From positions 9,199,263-9,263,262 of the forward strand of contig CM036239.1 of assembly GCA_020698575.1 (NCBI GenBank): a DNA stretch of 64,000 nt, in the 5' to 3' direction. This document shows positions 24,401 to 37,400 of this stretch, one piece after another; positions within the stretch are counted from its first letter, which is position 1, and every line of letters starts with the position of its first letter. This stretch comes from Bostrychus sinensis. Its lineage: Eukaryota > Chordata > Actinopteri > Gobiiformes > Eleotridae. The notes below the pieces were generated by a model. It had not been told where the DNA came from and did no database searches. It saw only the letters and a program-made list of their open reading frames with translations. Position numbers and translations under genes: made by a program.

Positions 24401-27400
24401 AGTGCACAAAAAGCCGAGTCTTAAATGTGGCCGCGTCATTTAATTGTGACTTTTGACAACGCTGAGTGCCTCTAAGCATTTTGTTCTTGGTAAGAAAAAA
24501 ATTGGAGCTCTCATATCAGCAACGGTAATACGCCTTTGAGAATTTAAGTGGGCATTTTAGAATAAGCTGTGAACGCAGGTAGTTTCATTAAATGTAGGTG
24601 ACATATTTAAGACCTTGTAATCTGTATCTTAGCAAATTTAAGTCTTTTTAGGACCCAGCGGAAAGCCTGCCTGTCTATTTACTGAGCTTTACTGAAAATG
24701 TGATCAAAATCCCACTATTACTTTTTGAGTTACCTTGCAAACAGACAAACAAATAGGGCTGCACGATATGGAGAAAATATGCGATATTTGATTTTAATTA
24801 TGGTGAAAATTGCGATAACAATAATATTGCGATATTTAAAAATAAAGCTCACTTTTCAAACATAGTAAGTTAAAGGTATTAGGGAGGATCTTTATAAATT
24901 CATTTTTTGCTATATTTATTAAAACTACCTTCATTGCCCTGTATAAGGCTTATAAATTGGTGTATTAGAAAATATAATAATAATATTAATAAACTGTGGA
25001 CTCTGTGAGACTTAAAAAACCTCATCCAATCATTTTCGTCATGAGTACGTTAACCATTGTTTCACGGACTCGCCAATCATGCAGACTTCCTAGTTTCGGT
25101 GATAGTGCGCGTTCTTGTGCCTGCGCATGCGTATACACTATGTTTATGTAGTCCGGCATTAGCGCCGCATTAGTGCTGCGTTAGCGCTGCGTTAGCGGTG
25201 TTAACATCGTAGCGCGGACAGCCTGACTTCGAAGAGCACAATGGCTGAGGAAAACCGTGAACCGGGCGGTCACAAAAGGAAAACTGTTTTTGAAGTGTAC
25301 CAGAGGAGGAGGAGAAAAACTGTAGAAGAGCAGAATAAAACACAGGTAGTTATTGGCGATTCCTTCAAAGGACAGCGTGCGCTGTAGGAACAGAAAGGGC
25401 TTCAGACGATGCATTGGTCGCCAAGTTTCTGCTGGACAGGTACAGTTTATCTTATCATTTGAAAAAAATGCCTTTTTTCTTTATCTGTTGAACCTTTTCA
25501 ACTGTACAGCAACGTCAGTTTGCTAATGCTACCAATAGCAGGAGGACAGATATTTTTGCTCACATTTAGGGACTGTGCATGTGACTGGGTCTGCGTGGGG
25601 AACTAGGTCAAAGGTCGCGCAAACAAACAATGCAGGTCTAAGTTTAGGCGAATCTCCGCTGATGCCGGCTGTAAACAAACACTCGTGTTCCAACGCTCGT
25701 GCACGTCGCTGTGGAGGAGTTCCTTGGAAAGGAACAGTGAAGGGCGGGGCCTGACGCATGCGCATTATTCAGAAGTCGCTGGTTTCTCAGCAGTCGAAAA
25801 AAATCCTCCCTAATATCTTTAAATTCACTACATTTCACAAAAATATAAGTTCCTGTACAAAGAGCAACAAAATCAAAGCTTAACACAGACTAAACCATGA
25901 ATAAAACAAGGCTAAGCTGTGACTAAATTAATTAAATTACCACTTAAACTGGACTGTTTACACATTTTTGTTTAGTCACACATGTTCTTTTAAGGCTCTG
26001 ATGGAAAATGATTCTTCAGTGTAACGTTATTCTGATATATTTAGATTCTTGCAATATGGATATTGCATTTGCTGATATTGCGATAACAATAATTTGGCGA
26101 TATATTGTGCAGCCCTACAAACAACCAACGACAGCGGAGGCAATAAGAATCATTGTCAAAACAAATCTAGGTTTGCTGCATTATACACTAAACCACATTG
26201 TAATCAAACACAATATGTTGATTTTTTACAACATTAAAGAAGCTCTCATCATATCACAAACTGTAAGAGCCCCCAGATTCAGTTCAGAGTCGTTTTTTAG
26301 GATCCAAATGTCAGACTTGGCTTTGTGCTGTGGTTGCTGTTTGCTGACCTTCTTCAACTTCTGATATGTGATATATGATAAGCTCCGGGGACAAGACATT
26401 TGAGACCAAATCACTCAGCTTCTCTGACAAGTCCCAACTCAGCTTTATTTCAGCACGTCACCCAAAACCTCAAGTTATTTTTTTGTTAAATGCAAATAAG
26501 TAGCAGTTATTCAGGGTTGATAAATGCTTGTCCAAACCAAAAGATAAAACTATATTCTAGTCACAAAAAGCAACATATTAGCTGATTAGACATTTTTCTA
26601 TTTCATTAAAAATAAAATCTACAGTTTTTAGATGCTGTTTTTTGCACATTTTTAAATGCCCATGCTCTCAAGTTGTTGTTTAACTGTATGTAAACAAGGG
26701 GAGCAGACAAAGCCAGCATAGTCAATATTTAACCTCAATCTTGGGCCCGCAAATAAGGATATGGTTAAAGTGAGGTGGTCAAATAAAAGGCATAAAAATA
26801 ATACATGTATTAACACATGTATTACAAAAATTATAAAAATACAACATTAATTTGTAAACATCTAAAATCTAAAATCCTGGTGAGGGCCTTAACTGTCTAT
26901 GGGACAGAGCACACACTAAGCTACGTGCTACACAATCACACAAACACAATAAACAGGAGGATAACTAAAGCATGCAAAAAAAAAAAAGGAACTGATATAA
27001 GCAACAAAAAGAACTTAAAATAATCAAAAGCTACGAATAATAACATATTGAAGCACAGACAGTAAGACTAAATGTTACCCAAACAAAGAAACAAACAAAG
27101 AAACTCAAAACAGCACTGGTCAAACATCTATCAAAAACATAAAACAATTAGACCACAGGAACATATTAAAGCTGCACTACCTGATTTCTTTTTCCTTGTA
27201 TTTTGGTAAAGATAATTATTTTGTTATTAGTGCAGCATAACAGAAGTCATCTGAGAAAAAATTAGACTTTGAGGTCACCTGTGGGCTGTGTTATAAGGGT
27301 TTTGTTTTAGAGCGAGGGAAGGAAGAGTTTAACCAATCACACGCTTTCACATCCTTTATCTCTCCAGAAATAGAATCTATCAGGAATAATGTGAAGGAGC

Positions 27401-30400
27401 TGTGATAGAGCGTCATGAAGGAGAGGAGTGTATCATTCAAACTCAACATTTTTTTATACACATCACTTTTACAGTCACAAAATCAGGTAGTGCAGCTTTA
27501 ACTGAATATGTCCAGTGGGAAGAAAAGCCATCTACAGCAGGCACTGTACACACCAGGACTTCAGTCTGAACCAGCAGGCATCACAGCAGCAGTTTACCTG
27601 GAGCACCTGGCCACGTCTTTTATAATACAAGCCATTAGCCAGAATGCAGAGGCTTTCCTGCAGACCGTTCACTAAAGCTACGGCAGCCTGTAGTGGCCAA
27701 TCTTCAGCTGTGACTAATTTTTGTCCCTGTCCCAACTGTTTTGAAAAGTATTGCTCCTATCAAATTCAACATTTTAAAGTGGAACTCTCTAACATTACTT
27801 GCTTCTTTGCTGTTTTTGGCTCCTTTTTTTTTTTTTTTCTATAGCGCTCCCCCTACATTTTCGGAATAAAGCTTTGTAACTTTGAACTTTTGTATCCGTA
27901 CAAGTTTTTTCTTTCATTTGGCCATGCTTCCGTAACAAAAATCAAGAAATAAAGCCATCACTAGCTTGTTGTTTTGCTAACCATGATGTGCCGCCAAATT
28001 TTATCATGTTTTATTCGAAAACATATTTACATTTTACAGTGTCTAGACCACAGGTGTCAAACTCTGGCCCGCGGGCCAAATGTGGCCCGCAGGATAATTT
28101 CTTTTGGCCCGCGAGATCATTTCCATTTTATATTAATAATGGCCCGCCGATATATTGTGCTCGATCTGTTTGAACTACATCTCCCATAATGCACTGCAGA
28201 AGCGGCGCCTGCTGCGCGCCGGCACTGCCCCTCCCCCGCTGTTTTAGTGAGCAGTAGCAGGAGCAGGCAGAGAGTGAAGGATTCTCCAACAGGACATTTT
28301 AACTTTCCACAAAAGAAATGGGCAAAGAGGGGTCAGTGAGAGCAGGAGCTTCTTAAACAGGTGGGACTCTCTGTAAACGCTCTAAACTTTGTTTGTTGAG
28401 CTAATGTAGCAGTAATAAAACCAAGCTCCAACAGCACAGCAGTGTAAGAACATCTCCTTTACAAACCGTACGTCTTTAAAAACAGAAAACCAAGTTGTGT
28501 CAGTAAAACCAAGTTATCAGCAGAGAGTTGTCTAAGTTCATTCACAGCACTGCCCTCCGTCGCTCTTTTTCCTTTCTCTCTGTCGCTACTTGTGCTCTAA
28601 TGCACACATTAACACACAGCGAGCTAAACCTGCCCAGAAAGAGGTATAATCCTGCTCACACTGTGTCCTGCAGAGGACAGAGAGGTGGACAGTAGTTTGC
28701 TCAATAAAAGTAAAGTAGGCCTATAATACGTGTTTGTGTGTAGGTGCTGACTCAGCTTAAAGTTGTGCTGGGCTTACATAAGGGGCATGACATGCACCTA
28801 AATATTTATCTGCTGGTAGTACACTGTCACAGTAAAACAGAGTGGACCTGATGAAAACACCTGTCTTATATGAGGAGTTAGGTAACTGTGGCAGTAAATA
28901 ATACTTAATAAATCATTGGCCAGTGTTAGTCAGTAGTCTGTGGCCTATTTGTTGAGTTCCAAGTTCTGATTTAAAACAAAACTACAAAGCCTGTTAAAAC
29001 CACAAATCTACACCTGTAGTTCTGTGGGGAAGTATTATTCTATGTTAAAAAGCCTATTGTAGCCTAACTGAGAACAAAAATACAGTAGGCTAGCTTTATT
29101 ATTTATACAATTCTCTTATTCGGCCCACGACCAAGACTGGTTTTCTAATTTTGGCCCCAGCTCCGATTGAGTTTGACACCCCTGGTCTAGACTTTTGTTT
29201 TGTAATTTGTTTTTGTTTTTTTACTATTCCATTGCTGAAAACATACCAAAACCCTACTGAAACCTCTTGTACTGTTCTGGCGATGCTTTCCTGAGCTTAT
29301 GAAAGCTTAGTTCATGCACAGTGCAGTCATTGGAGGAACTTCATTTTCCATGCCATGTCACACAGTGGAACAAGAGATAAGATGCTGGAAGTTGAAGAGC
29401 ACAAACTGGCAACGCTCCGTCTCACTCACTCTTCACTTTGTCGCTCAATTACTCTCCTGAGGAAAGACACACACAATGTAGTTAATTAGGGGATGCTTTT
29501 ATTGCTTTCTGGGACTCAGGTTCCTTTAATTAAGGAACACAGCAGAGCTTTTCCCTGGAAAAATATGTCCCCAATAAAAAAAAATAAGGATGAATGGACA
29601 CTTGTTGATTTTTCACTGTAAATAGTGTTAATTTCATCACATGGAATAGACTGAAGAGATGTTAAAAAAGAGGGAATTAGGACTTTTTTTAAGGCGTCAG
29701 AGCTTGAATGAAGCAGGAAGTCATTGCATTATTCTTCCAGTATTTTTAGAAATGAGCAGGTTATTAGCTTGCAATTTAATTCTTGACTTCACATCTTTTC
29801 ACATTGCTGTTAAATTTCTTTTTCTGCCTGAAGTTACTATGGTCAGGAGAAGAAGTAAGAGTTTGTGTGTAAAAGAAATTCTGCCTGGATGGCTCATTGC
29901 AAACTAAGACTGGTCAGTGTCTCCGCCATTACCACACTGCTCTGAGGCGAGGCCAAAGCAGTAGATCCTAAAGTTATTTTAGAGCATCACTTACTGTTTT
30001 TTTGCCAAGGAGGAGAGTGCTTATTGATTTTGTCAACAGAGCATTGATTTCTCTTGTCTGCTTCTGCCTCTGGACCTCTGCAAAGAGACCAGAGCTGAAT
30101 GCCGCTGAGCAAAACTACAGAGTGATAGACCGTAATATACTTTTCTGATGGGTCTTATTTAGTTTTTTTTTTAGATAAAGTCTTCAAAGTGCAGAGGTTG
30201 GCTTAGGTTATCTTATCTCCTGGACTGTTGGAGCAATATACTCTTGTTTTTGCTGAACACATTTTCATCTATGAAGGAGAAAAATAGGCTATTTTATAGA
30301 GATGGCACTGAGATTGACTATAACTTTTATACACATACTAGCAAAAAGTAGTTTCTTTTGACAGATTTTTAAAGCTTTAAAATTATAGGACAGTTAACAA

Positions 30401-33400
30401 AATTCACAGTTCAGTTAGGTACACGGGTTTGGTCTCATGGTTTTCAATTTATTTAGGTTTATGCTTTTTTAACAATTTTTATTTCATTTTTGTGTGTGTG
30501 TGTGTGTGTGTGTGGGGGGGGGGGGGTGTATAATTAATGAAAAAAATGAACATTTAATTAGCTACTGCAAATGATATAATAAGAATTGTGTCTATTTTAT
30601 CCCTTTATAGGAAAGAAACTATATAAAGGGAGATAGAATTGAACAGAGGCAAATAAAAAGACATTTTTCTGAAGAAAGTGGAAACAAACAGAGCTCACTG
30701 TGCTCAGGTAAAGATCACCAGTGCTTCACCTGTAATGAAGCTACAGCTGAGAAAATATCCACCCTCAGACTCGTCTACTGCAACTCCAGCAACCTCTCCG
30801 CCTTTTTTTCATGTTCAGAGTGGCCTGTCCCTCTGCTCCCTGCTGTGTGTCTGACCATTAAAACAAAGTTGCTGGAAGTAAATCTCTCTCTCTTTTGGTT
30901 GTTTTTTTTGTGCGTAAAACATCAAAGAAAAAATCTGAAAAACACACTGTTCTCACCAGACGAGTGTTAATTAGACACACATATATTTCATTACATTTAA
31001 TATGTTCATATCAGTTTTCTGACATTTTTGCCTGTTGGTTAATAAATTGGCTTGTCGACATGAAACAAAAACTGACATGAAGTCTTCTCTGTCAGGTCAA
31101 AACTTAGTTGCACATCTTTATTTGGAAACTATTTTTACTACATCTGCACAAAGAGGGATGCTTAACCCTTTCTCTTCAGAAAAAAAACAAAACTTGAGCT
31201 TCATGAGTGACACATGAGGACCATATGGTTTATGCATGAGCCTGTGAGCCGAACACTTCTTTTTTTTTTTTTTTTAGGAAATGTCTCTCCCTCCTCTCTC
31301 TTCTATGATTTCCTGACATGTCTCTACTCTATTGTCAAATAAAGCCATGAAAGACCAAAAACATCTTTGAAAAACACTAAATTTGTATTAATTTATGTTA
31401 GAATTTTTTTTAAAACTAGCCTGTGAACGCAGAAAGATGGAAAGTGTCAAATCCATGTGTTGTTACCACATCAGTGCATTGTCATGTCACATGTAATAAA
31501 AAGACATAATAATTATTTACAACAGTAGGCAGTGCTCATCATTAAAAAGCAACTCAACCCTTAGCCACTTTTTTTTAGGTGATCAGATGTACAAAGGGGC
31601 TTTAGTGATACATCTCACCTGTGCCGAGTGTCTCCTCTCATGGCCCCGCGCTCCCCCCGCCCTCTCCGTCTCTCGCTGTCTCTCTCCTCTGCGCGCTCGT
31701 CCCAGTCCTATAGTTACCAGGTATGGGTCGTTTTCCTAAAAATGCCACGCAGCCCTGCATTTACCGTTCAGCCACGTACCCGCCTCTCCCATCCCCTCGA
31801 ACAGCGGGAGCAGAGTCAAGAACACTGAACTATCCCTCTCTGGCTCATTAGGCTTCGCAGAGGAAAAAAATATATAAAAATAGGCAATCTTTCCTCAATG
31901 GGATAATGTTTGGATGTGTGTTTTGTTTTTTGTTTTTTTTCTGGGACTTGATAACCCTGCTGTGGAAGATGTCCATGACGGTCTCTGACAGCTGTCGATC
32001 ACAGGACCAGGCCTCGCTCCTCCGTCAGTTTTCTCCCTCTGTGTCTGCCTGGTCTCTGCCCACTTTTTGAGTGGTTTTCAGTCTCTGGCAGTGGGCGCGG
32101 AGTCAGACCTGGGCCAGGCCTGAGTTGCTCTTTAAACTCTGCGGATAATGGGGATTGGTAAATAAACCAACAACACTTAAATGTTTAACTGAAGTATTCA
32201 TTAATAAATAATAATCATTGAACTACATTAAACACATCGCATACACTAATGAATAAAACAGACCGCATTATTGCTGCTGTTTGCTTAGGATATTATATTT
32301 TCATCTGCACAAGGCTAAAAGCTAAGGTATACTTACTGCAGCACAATTTGGTCACAAACGTGGGAAACATAATGCATAGTTGTTAGAACAAAAGTTCCTT
32401 ATATTTTAATGTTAACTGCGAGCTCCTTCCATGCCAAAGCCAGTTCATGTTCCATCAGCCAAAACTAGGTCCAACTGTCTCCTATACGTCCGATGGTGCA
32501 GAAACACCACACAGATTATCAGCCCGCTGTGTCCCAGCCTTTACTTCCAGAGAAATTGGCTGAAGCAGCTCTGTGAGTTCTATCCAGAGTTAGTGACAAT
32601 AAATCGTTAGGAGTCTGCCACCTCATGATGGCACAAACAGGTGTTTGGTTGCAGAGAATCTCCACTTTTCTGCTTTTTTCATACCTGTCACTTCTACAAT
32701 CACTTGTTTACAGAGTTCAGCTGCTTTTGACCCCACTCCACTCCGCATGTTATTTTTCTCTTTTCAGGGCACATCATTGTTTCATTTACACCCAAAGTCT
32801 CATTCCAAGTCTCTTTCTCCTTCTGTCTCCAGTGCCATCTTGGGCCATTGTCTCCATTGCATTTGTGGCCATCATCCTGGTGTTAGCCTGCTGCTTCTGC
32901 ATCTGCAAAAAGTGGATATTCAAGAAGAAAAATAAAAAGAAGGGCAAAGACAAGGGCAAAAATGCCATCAACATGAAAGACGTCATTGACGGAACCAAAA
33001 CCGAGGTATAAACGTTTAACTGTTTACTGTAACTAACACTCTCCCCACAGTCATTTTATTTTTTGTTAAGCAGTTACAAAATTGTTCATTCATTTTAAGT
33101 TTGTTTGATTTCTTTATGCATGCCATAAGTTGGAAATTATTTTCTTCTGAGTATGTATGTCATACTTTTTCCTTTTTTCCCAATTCCACAGATATGAATA
33201 ATTTGATTTAATTGGTACAACACTGTAAATGCTTGTGTAGTTTAATGTATTTATCAGGTGCTTTTTACACGACTCCTAAAAACATTCAATTTAATTGCAG
33301 GACTGTAAGAGGAAGTCATGTAGTGGCTTCCATTTAAAGAGTATATAACTTTTGCCCTCTGAATTTCTGTTCCTGTGAGTGATTCCTTGTTCAAATAAGG

Positions 33401-34431
33401 ACCTGCTCACTTGTTGAAGAGTGTGAGTAATGTTTGCCGTGTAATGAAGTGGTTTTCACCCAGAGAAATGACATCCCCAATCAGTAAACAAATAGACAGA
33501 AATTGAATTAAACTCTGTCTTTCAACCTGTATTAAATGGGAGGTTTTGAAACACTGACACGCCAAAATGAGTTCGGAGACTAATTGTAGCAGCAGCATCA
33601 TTACACCAACATCACCAATAGAAAATAGGACTTAATTTGCGGGTAGACATCTGCTATCAGAGGTGTTACACAATGTATTTACACTCACCTCAAAAAAACT
33701 GCTGTCATTTAGACTGATATGAATTTGATAAAAGCTCTGTTTATGTGACTCACACCAATTTCCATAGAATGTATCTGAGACTTTCCAGGCAGAATTAATT
33801 GTAGTCAGAGTTGTTGAAAAAGAGCTGTGCCACTGAAAGTCCATAACGTACGTAGATGATCACATTATTCATGTAGCCACTAACATGCATTGGTGGGATG
33901 CAAATTTGAGTTAAATCTGATTTAGGTAAAAGGGATGGGACGGTCCGCTCTGGCTTCAGGGTTCAGCTCATGTGTAAACTGCGTGGTTCACGTGTGAAGG
34001 TGGATTTATACTCTGGCACTAAATCAACGCCAAAGTCCCTCTCAAAACATAAGCCTTTATTTGAAGAAATGTTTTAATATATAATAGGTTAAAAATACAA
34101 GATTGTTTTATTCTTGTTTGTACGAATTAGGCCTTAATGTAAATAGCTTTAAGATAAATTTCTTTAAATATGCAATTTAACTCTTTGATTAAGTATGAAA
34201 ACAGTACAATGGAAAAGCTTAAAACCAAAACTAAAATAAACCAAAACTGTGAGTCCAAAATCATGAATCAAATCAAATCCTGATTTTTGTAAACCACCAC
34301 ATCCCCACTAGAGAAAAGAAATGTTGATTCTTTAAACATCTTACAGTTCAAGTGTGCGTAGACAGTGCCTCTCTGTATTGCATAGCCCTGCTAGCCTGAC
34401 TGGCTAACCTTCAGGAACTATTTTTAGAAAT

Positions 34432-34465
<34 letters not shown>

Positions 34466-37400
34466 CTGGCTTATAGGAGACCCTTTCTTGCAACAGCTCT
34501 GATTGTAGTATTTCTACTTCTATTTTCAACTTGACATCAGTCCAAACAAACTGACAAAAGTCATTTCTCCCGGTGAGCCAAAAATGTGTGTAAACTTGTG
34601 TGTGGTTGTTTTAATTTGTGTTTCTTCCTTCTATGTCCTCCTTATCTGTGTTGTGTCTGATGACTGTTCGGGATGGTCACTGGCGGTAGGTTCCCAATTG
34701 CTGTTGGATCTTCTTAAGCCTGCTGCTCTGACGTTTTAAATAGCCTCTTGACAACAACTTACTCCCATAGAAGCTAATATGCATACAGTACATGTATATC
34801 TGCTGTATATATGTGCGTACAAACTACCTATGCACATATATATGTATGGAAAAAAACACTGGGTGCGCAATGACAAGGTTGAACCACACTGATTTTTATG
34901 CCAGGCAAAAGTCTCCTGCCTTTTGAATGTTAAATTTGCATTTCAAACGAGTGGCAGCAGGCAAACGTGGAATGACTGAGAGGCTCTACAAGTAAATGTC
35001 CTTTTGAAACTAGAGATGAAAAGGAAGCTTTTGACTAAAGTAAAAGCGAGCAGTTGCATCTGTCCCGCCTTTTTTTTTTTTTTTTTTTTTTACTAAAAGT
35101 AAAGTGATTAGTCTAAAAATACACTTGAAATTTGGCAGAATGCAATTTTATTTTGTCAATCGTTTAACTTGCCATACAACTCCCACATAAAAAAATAGAA
35201 AGAAAATGTATCACTTTTTATTGATTTATTCCCAAAAGGAGGAGACTAAATGGCTCAGTGGAGATTTTCACTGATGATTCAGTGATGTTCAGCTTTTTGC
35301 TTTCACATTAGCAACTTGACAAACTAATAGGAGCAGGCCCTGAAGTACATTACAACCCCTTATTACCAACACCTACCCACCCACCGCTGGCATGATGCTT
35401 CTTAGCTCCCATCGGCATAGAGGGTTACATAAAGCTTAAAGGTATGATGACAATGCGACTGTATGTCTGAAAGCATCATTTTAACTTAAGAATGGGGATT
35501 CACAAAACAGCAGAGAATGACAGAGAATGCTCTGCATGCCTGATATAAGAGATATCTTGGAAAGGCAACTTTTGATGCTGAATGAACGTCTTTGACAACT
35601 AGTTGTGCCTCTTCAATCGCATGTTGTTTTATAATCTCCTTCACAACCTCCCCACCAACCCTAGCCCCATCCCCTTCACCTGCTACCTTAACCCTCACCT
35701 TAATGCCATGCTAGCAAAGAAAAAGTCTCACTCTGTCACGTCATACACTTCTCAGTAACCAAAATGGATCTCCTTCAAATAACAACCAAGGAATTATCTC
35801 ATGGTCTTTTCCAGATGTGTCTGTCTCTGTCTCTCTCTATCTATGTCATTCAATACATTTTCTTCTTCCTTCACTTCCTTTACCAATGCCTGCCCATAGC
35901 CTTCATCTGATGCCATCATGTGATCTTTTCTCCTTTTAACTGAACACTCAGAGACTGATAGGAAAGCATCATCAGGGGATCAGGCCCGGGGCTTTTTATG
36001 CATCACAGAGCATGTCCTGGTGTTAACTGCTATGGTGTTTTAGTGCTTGCATCCCAGTTTACCCCTTATCCATCATAAAACAAGTGACAGCTTTTACAGG
36101 AGTAGGTCCACTGGCAGGACCTGGGCAGGGGAACGGCTGGCAGGGCGCTAGCCCCGGCGACAAACAGACGACACTGACTATTGGTGGGTGTCTCCTTCAG
36201 GCCTTGAAGGATGAGGAGGACGCCGAGACAGGGTTGACTGAAACGGAGAAGAAAGAGGCCGAGCCCAAGGAGGACCAGAAACTGGGCAAATTACAATACT
36301 CCCTGGATTACAATTTTACTGAGAATTCGGTAAGGCTCTGTTCTCCAGATCTCACTCTCTGTGTGTCGTTGTAATGAAAGCTTCTTCCTGTGTAAGTATG
36401 GTCACACCCAGCATCTGAGGTGGTCCAACTTAACATCCCTTCATCCAGAATAAACTGATCCCAGTATGTGCAACAGTTTTCTAGTGTGGCATCACCACTG
36501 CTGTTTGAAAAGCACCAGTGCAATCTCGGTGTGCTATGCTGTGATGTGCATTTACCACTAAGCCTAAACTATTGGGATTTCCTCTATGAATTTCTTTCTT
36601 TCTTTCTGCTTGATTTAAAACGGTCCCTCTAGATATCCATCTGCTTTATTTTTTCCACCCAATAAATTTTAAGAAGCTGGGCGAAGAAGAACATCAACTT
36701 CTTAGCTCCAGATGTTATGTGACAGATAATAGACACGCTACGTGAACAGCACTATCCCTCTCTGGGCTGGCTAACTCCACATTATAAACAGAAGTGACAG
36801 GCGAGGATTAGACACGAGCACTCAGTGTCCCACTTCTATACCACACTTATATAGGTCTAGCTTTATTTTGGGACAAAACTGGAAAGTTAAAAGGTTTCCA
36901 ATTTCATATAGCAGGAAAAAATATTTATCTTGAGTTCATATAAAAGATAGCATTTCAGGACAAATGTGGAGTTTTTATTGTAAAAAGATAAAGACGAAGT
37001 ATGACAGTTCATCTGTCACACAATGGAAACAATTGCATCTCGTTCCATGGGCATTATCGCTATGAAAATAGGCTTCACACTGCAGCTATTGATAATGAAT
37101 GGCTGACAGCTTTTCCTCTATTGTGGCAGTGACATTAAATTGTTGCCTCAACTCTTTCATCGCCAATAAACTCAAAACAAAGATGTAGTATATAAGCAGA
37201 GGTGTACACAGCAATATAGGTCTCTACTGACTCACACAACACGTAGTTTTATATAGTTTTACTTCCTTTTGTCATTCATTGATTTGTTTATGTTCTGGGC
37301 CCTTACACCCTTTACCAAAAAGTACCCATGCTTGAGGGAAATAGTGGTTAACTGCCTCTAAAAGTGTGGCATTATGTTAATGTGGTACCGTAAAAACCTT

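Larger units (their letters stand above)
24874..25818. mobile_element. piggyBac-type element with coding-like interior, nested in a hAT element
   Basis: Inverted ends AGGTATTAGGGAGGAT and ATCCTCCCTAATATCT, flanked by TTAA at 24870-24873 and 25819-25822. The interior 25080-25760 is much more GC-rich than its surroundings and holds exon-like coding remnants (see 25241-25387). Non-autonomous or an internally deleted larger element. Confidence 0.8.
24754..26117. mobile_element. hAT-type element of the GGGCTGCACGATAT family, carrying a nested insert
   Basis: Inverted ends TAGGGCTGCACGATAT and ATATTGTGCAGCCCTA, with near-matching 8-base flanks caaacaaa (24746-24753) and caaacaac (26118-26125). Subterminal gcgataacaataat appears at both ends. 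Without the nested piggyBac-type insert (24874-25818) it would be about 415 bases, a typical MITE length. Confidence 0.85.
15468..32832 (+). other. syt1: syt1 intron between coding exons 1 and 2 (17.4 kb)
   Basis: GT-AG intron, phase 1. Contains at least twelve identifiable mobile elements: a long-TIR element at 15528, a hairpin MITE at 17735, hAT-type elements at 18091, 19398, 19468, 19933, 20599, 21666, 23085, 23485, 24288, 24754 and 28049, and piggyBac-type elements at 24874 and 27170. Gaps such as 22446-23080 and 29193-31600 show nothing I recognise. No coding gene is supported in it on either strand. Confidence 0.85.
33006..36200 (+). other. syt1: syt1 intron between coding exons 2 and 3 (3.2 kb)
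   Basis: Phase 0 intron. Contains an A-tract at 34440-34466 and a T-tract at 35070-35091 but no transposon I can name. The frames on it are short and unsupported. The segment 36070-36200 just before exon 3 stays open in frame with the exon by chance. Confidence 0.85.

Noticed and set aside
31628..31828. Ser/Arg/Pro-rich frame in a GC-rich block
   Set aside because: Low-complexity translation of a dispersed GC-rich repeat region; no domain and no exon signals.
36084..36200. Alternative upstream start for syt1 exon 3 (in-frame Met at 36084)
   Set aside because: The preceding sequence is intronic; the acceptor at 36200 joins in frame with exon 2 and gives the family-length protein.
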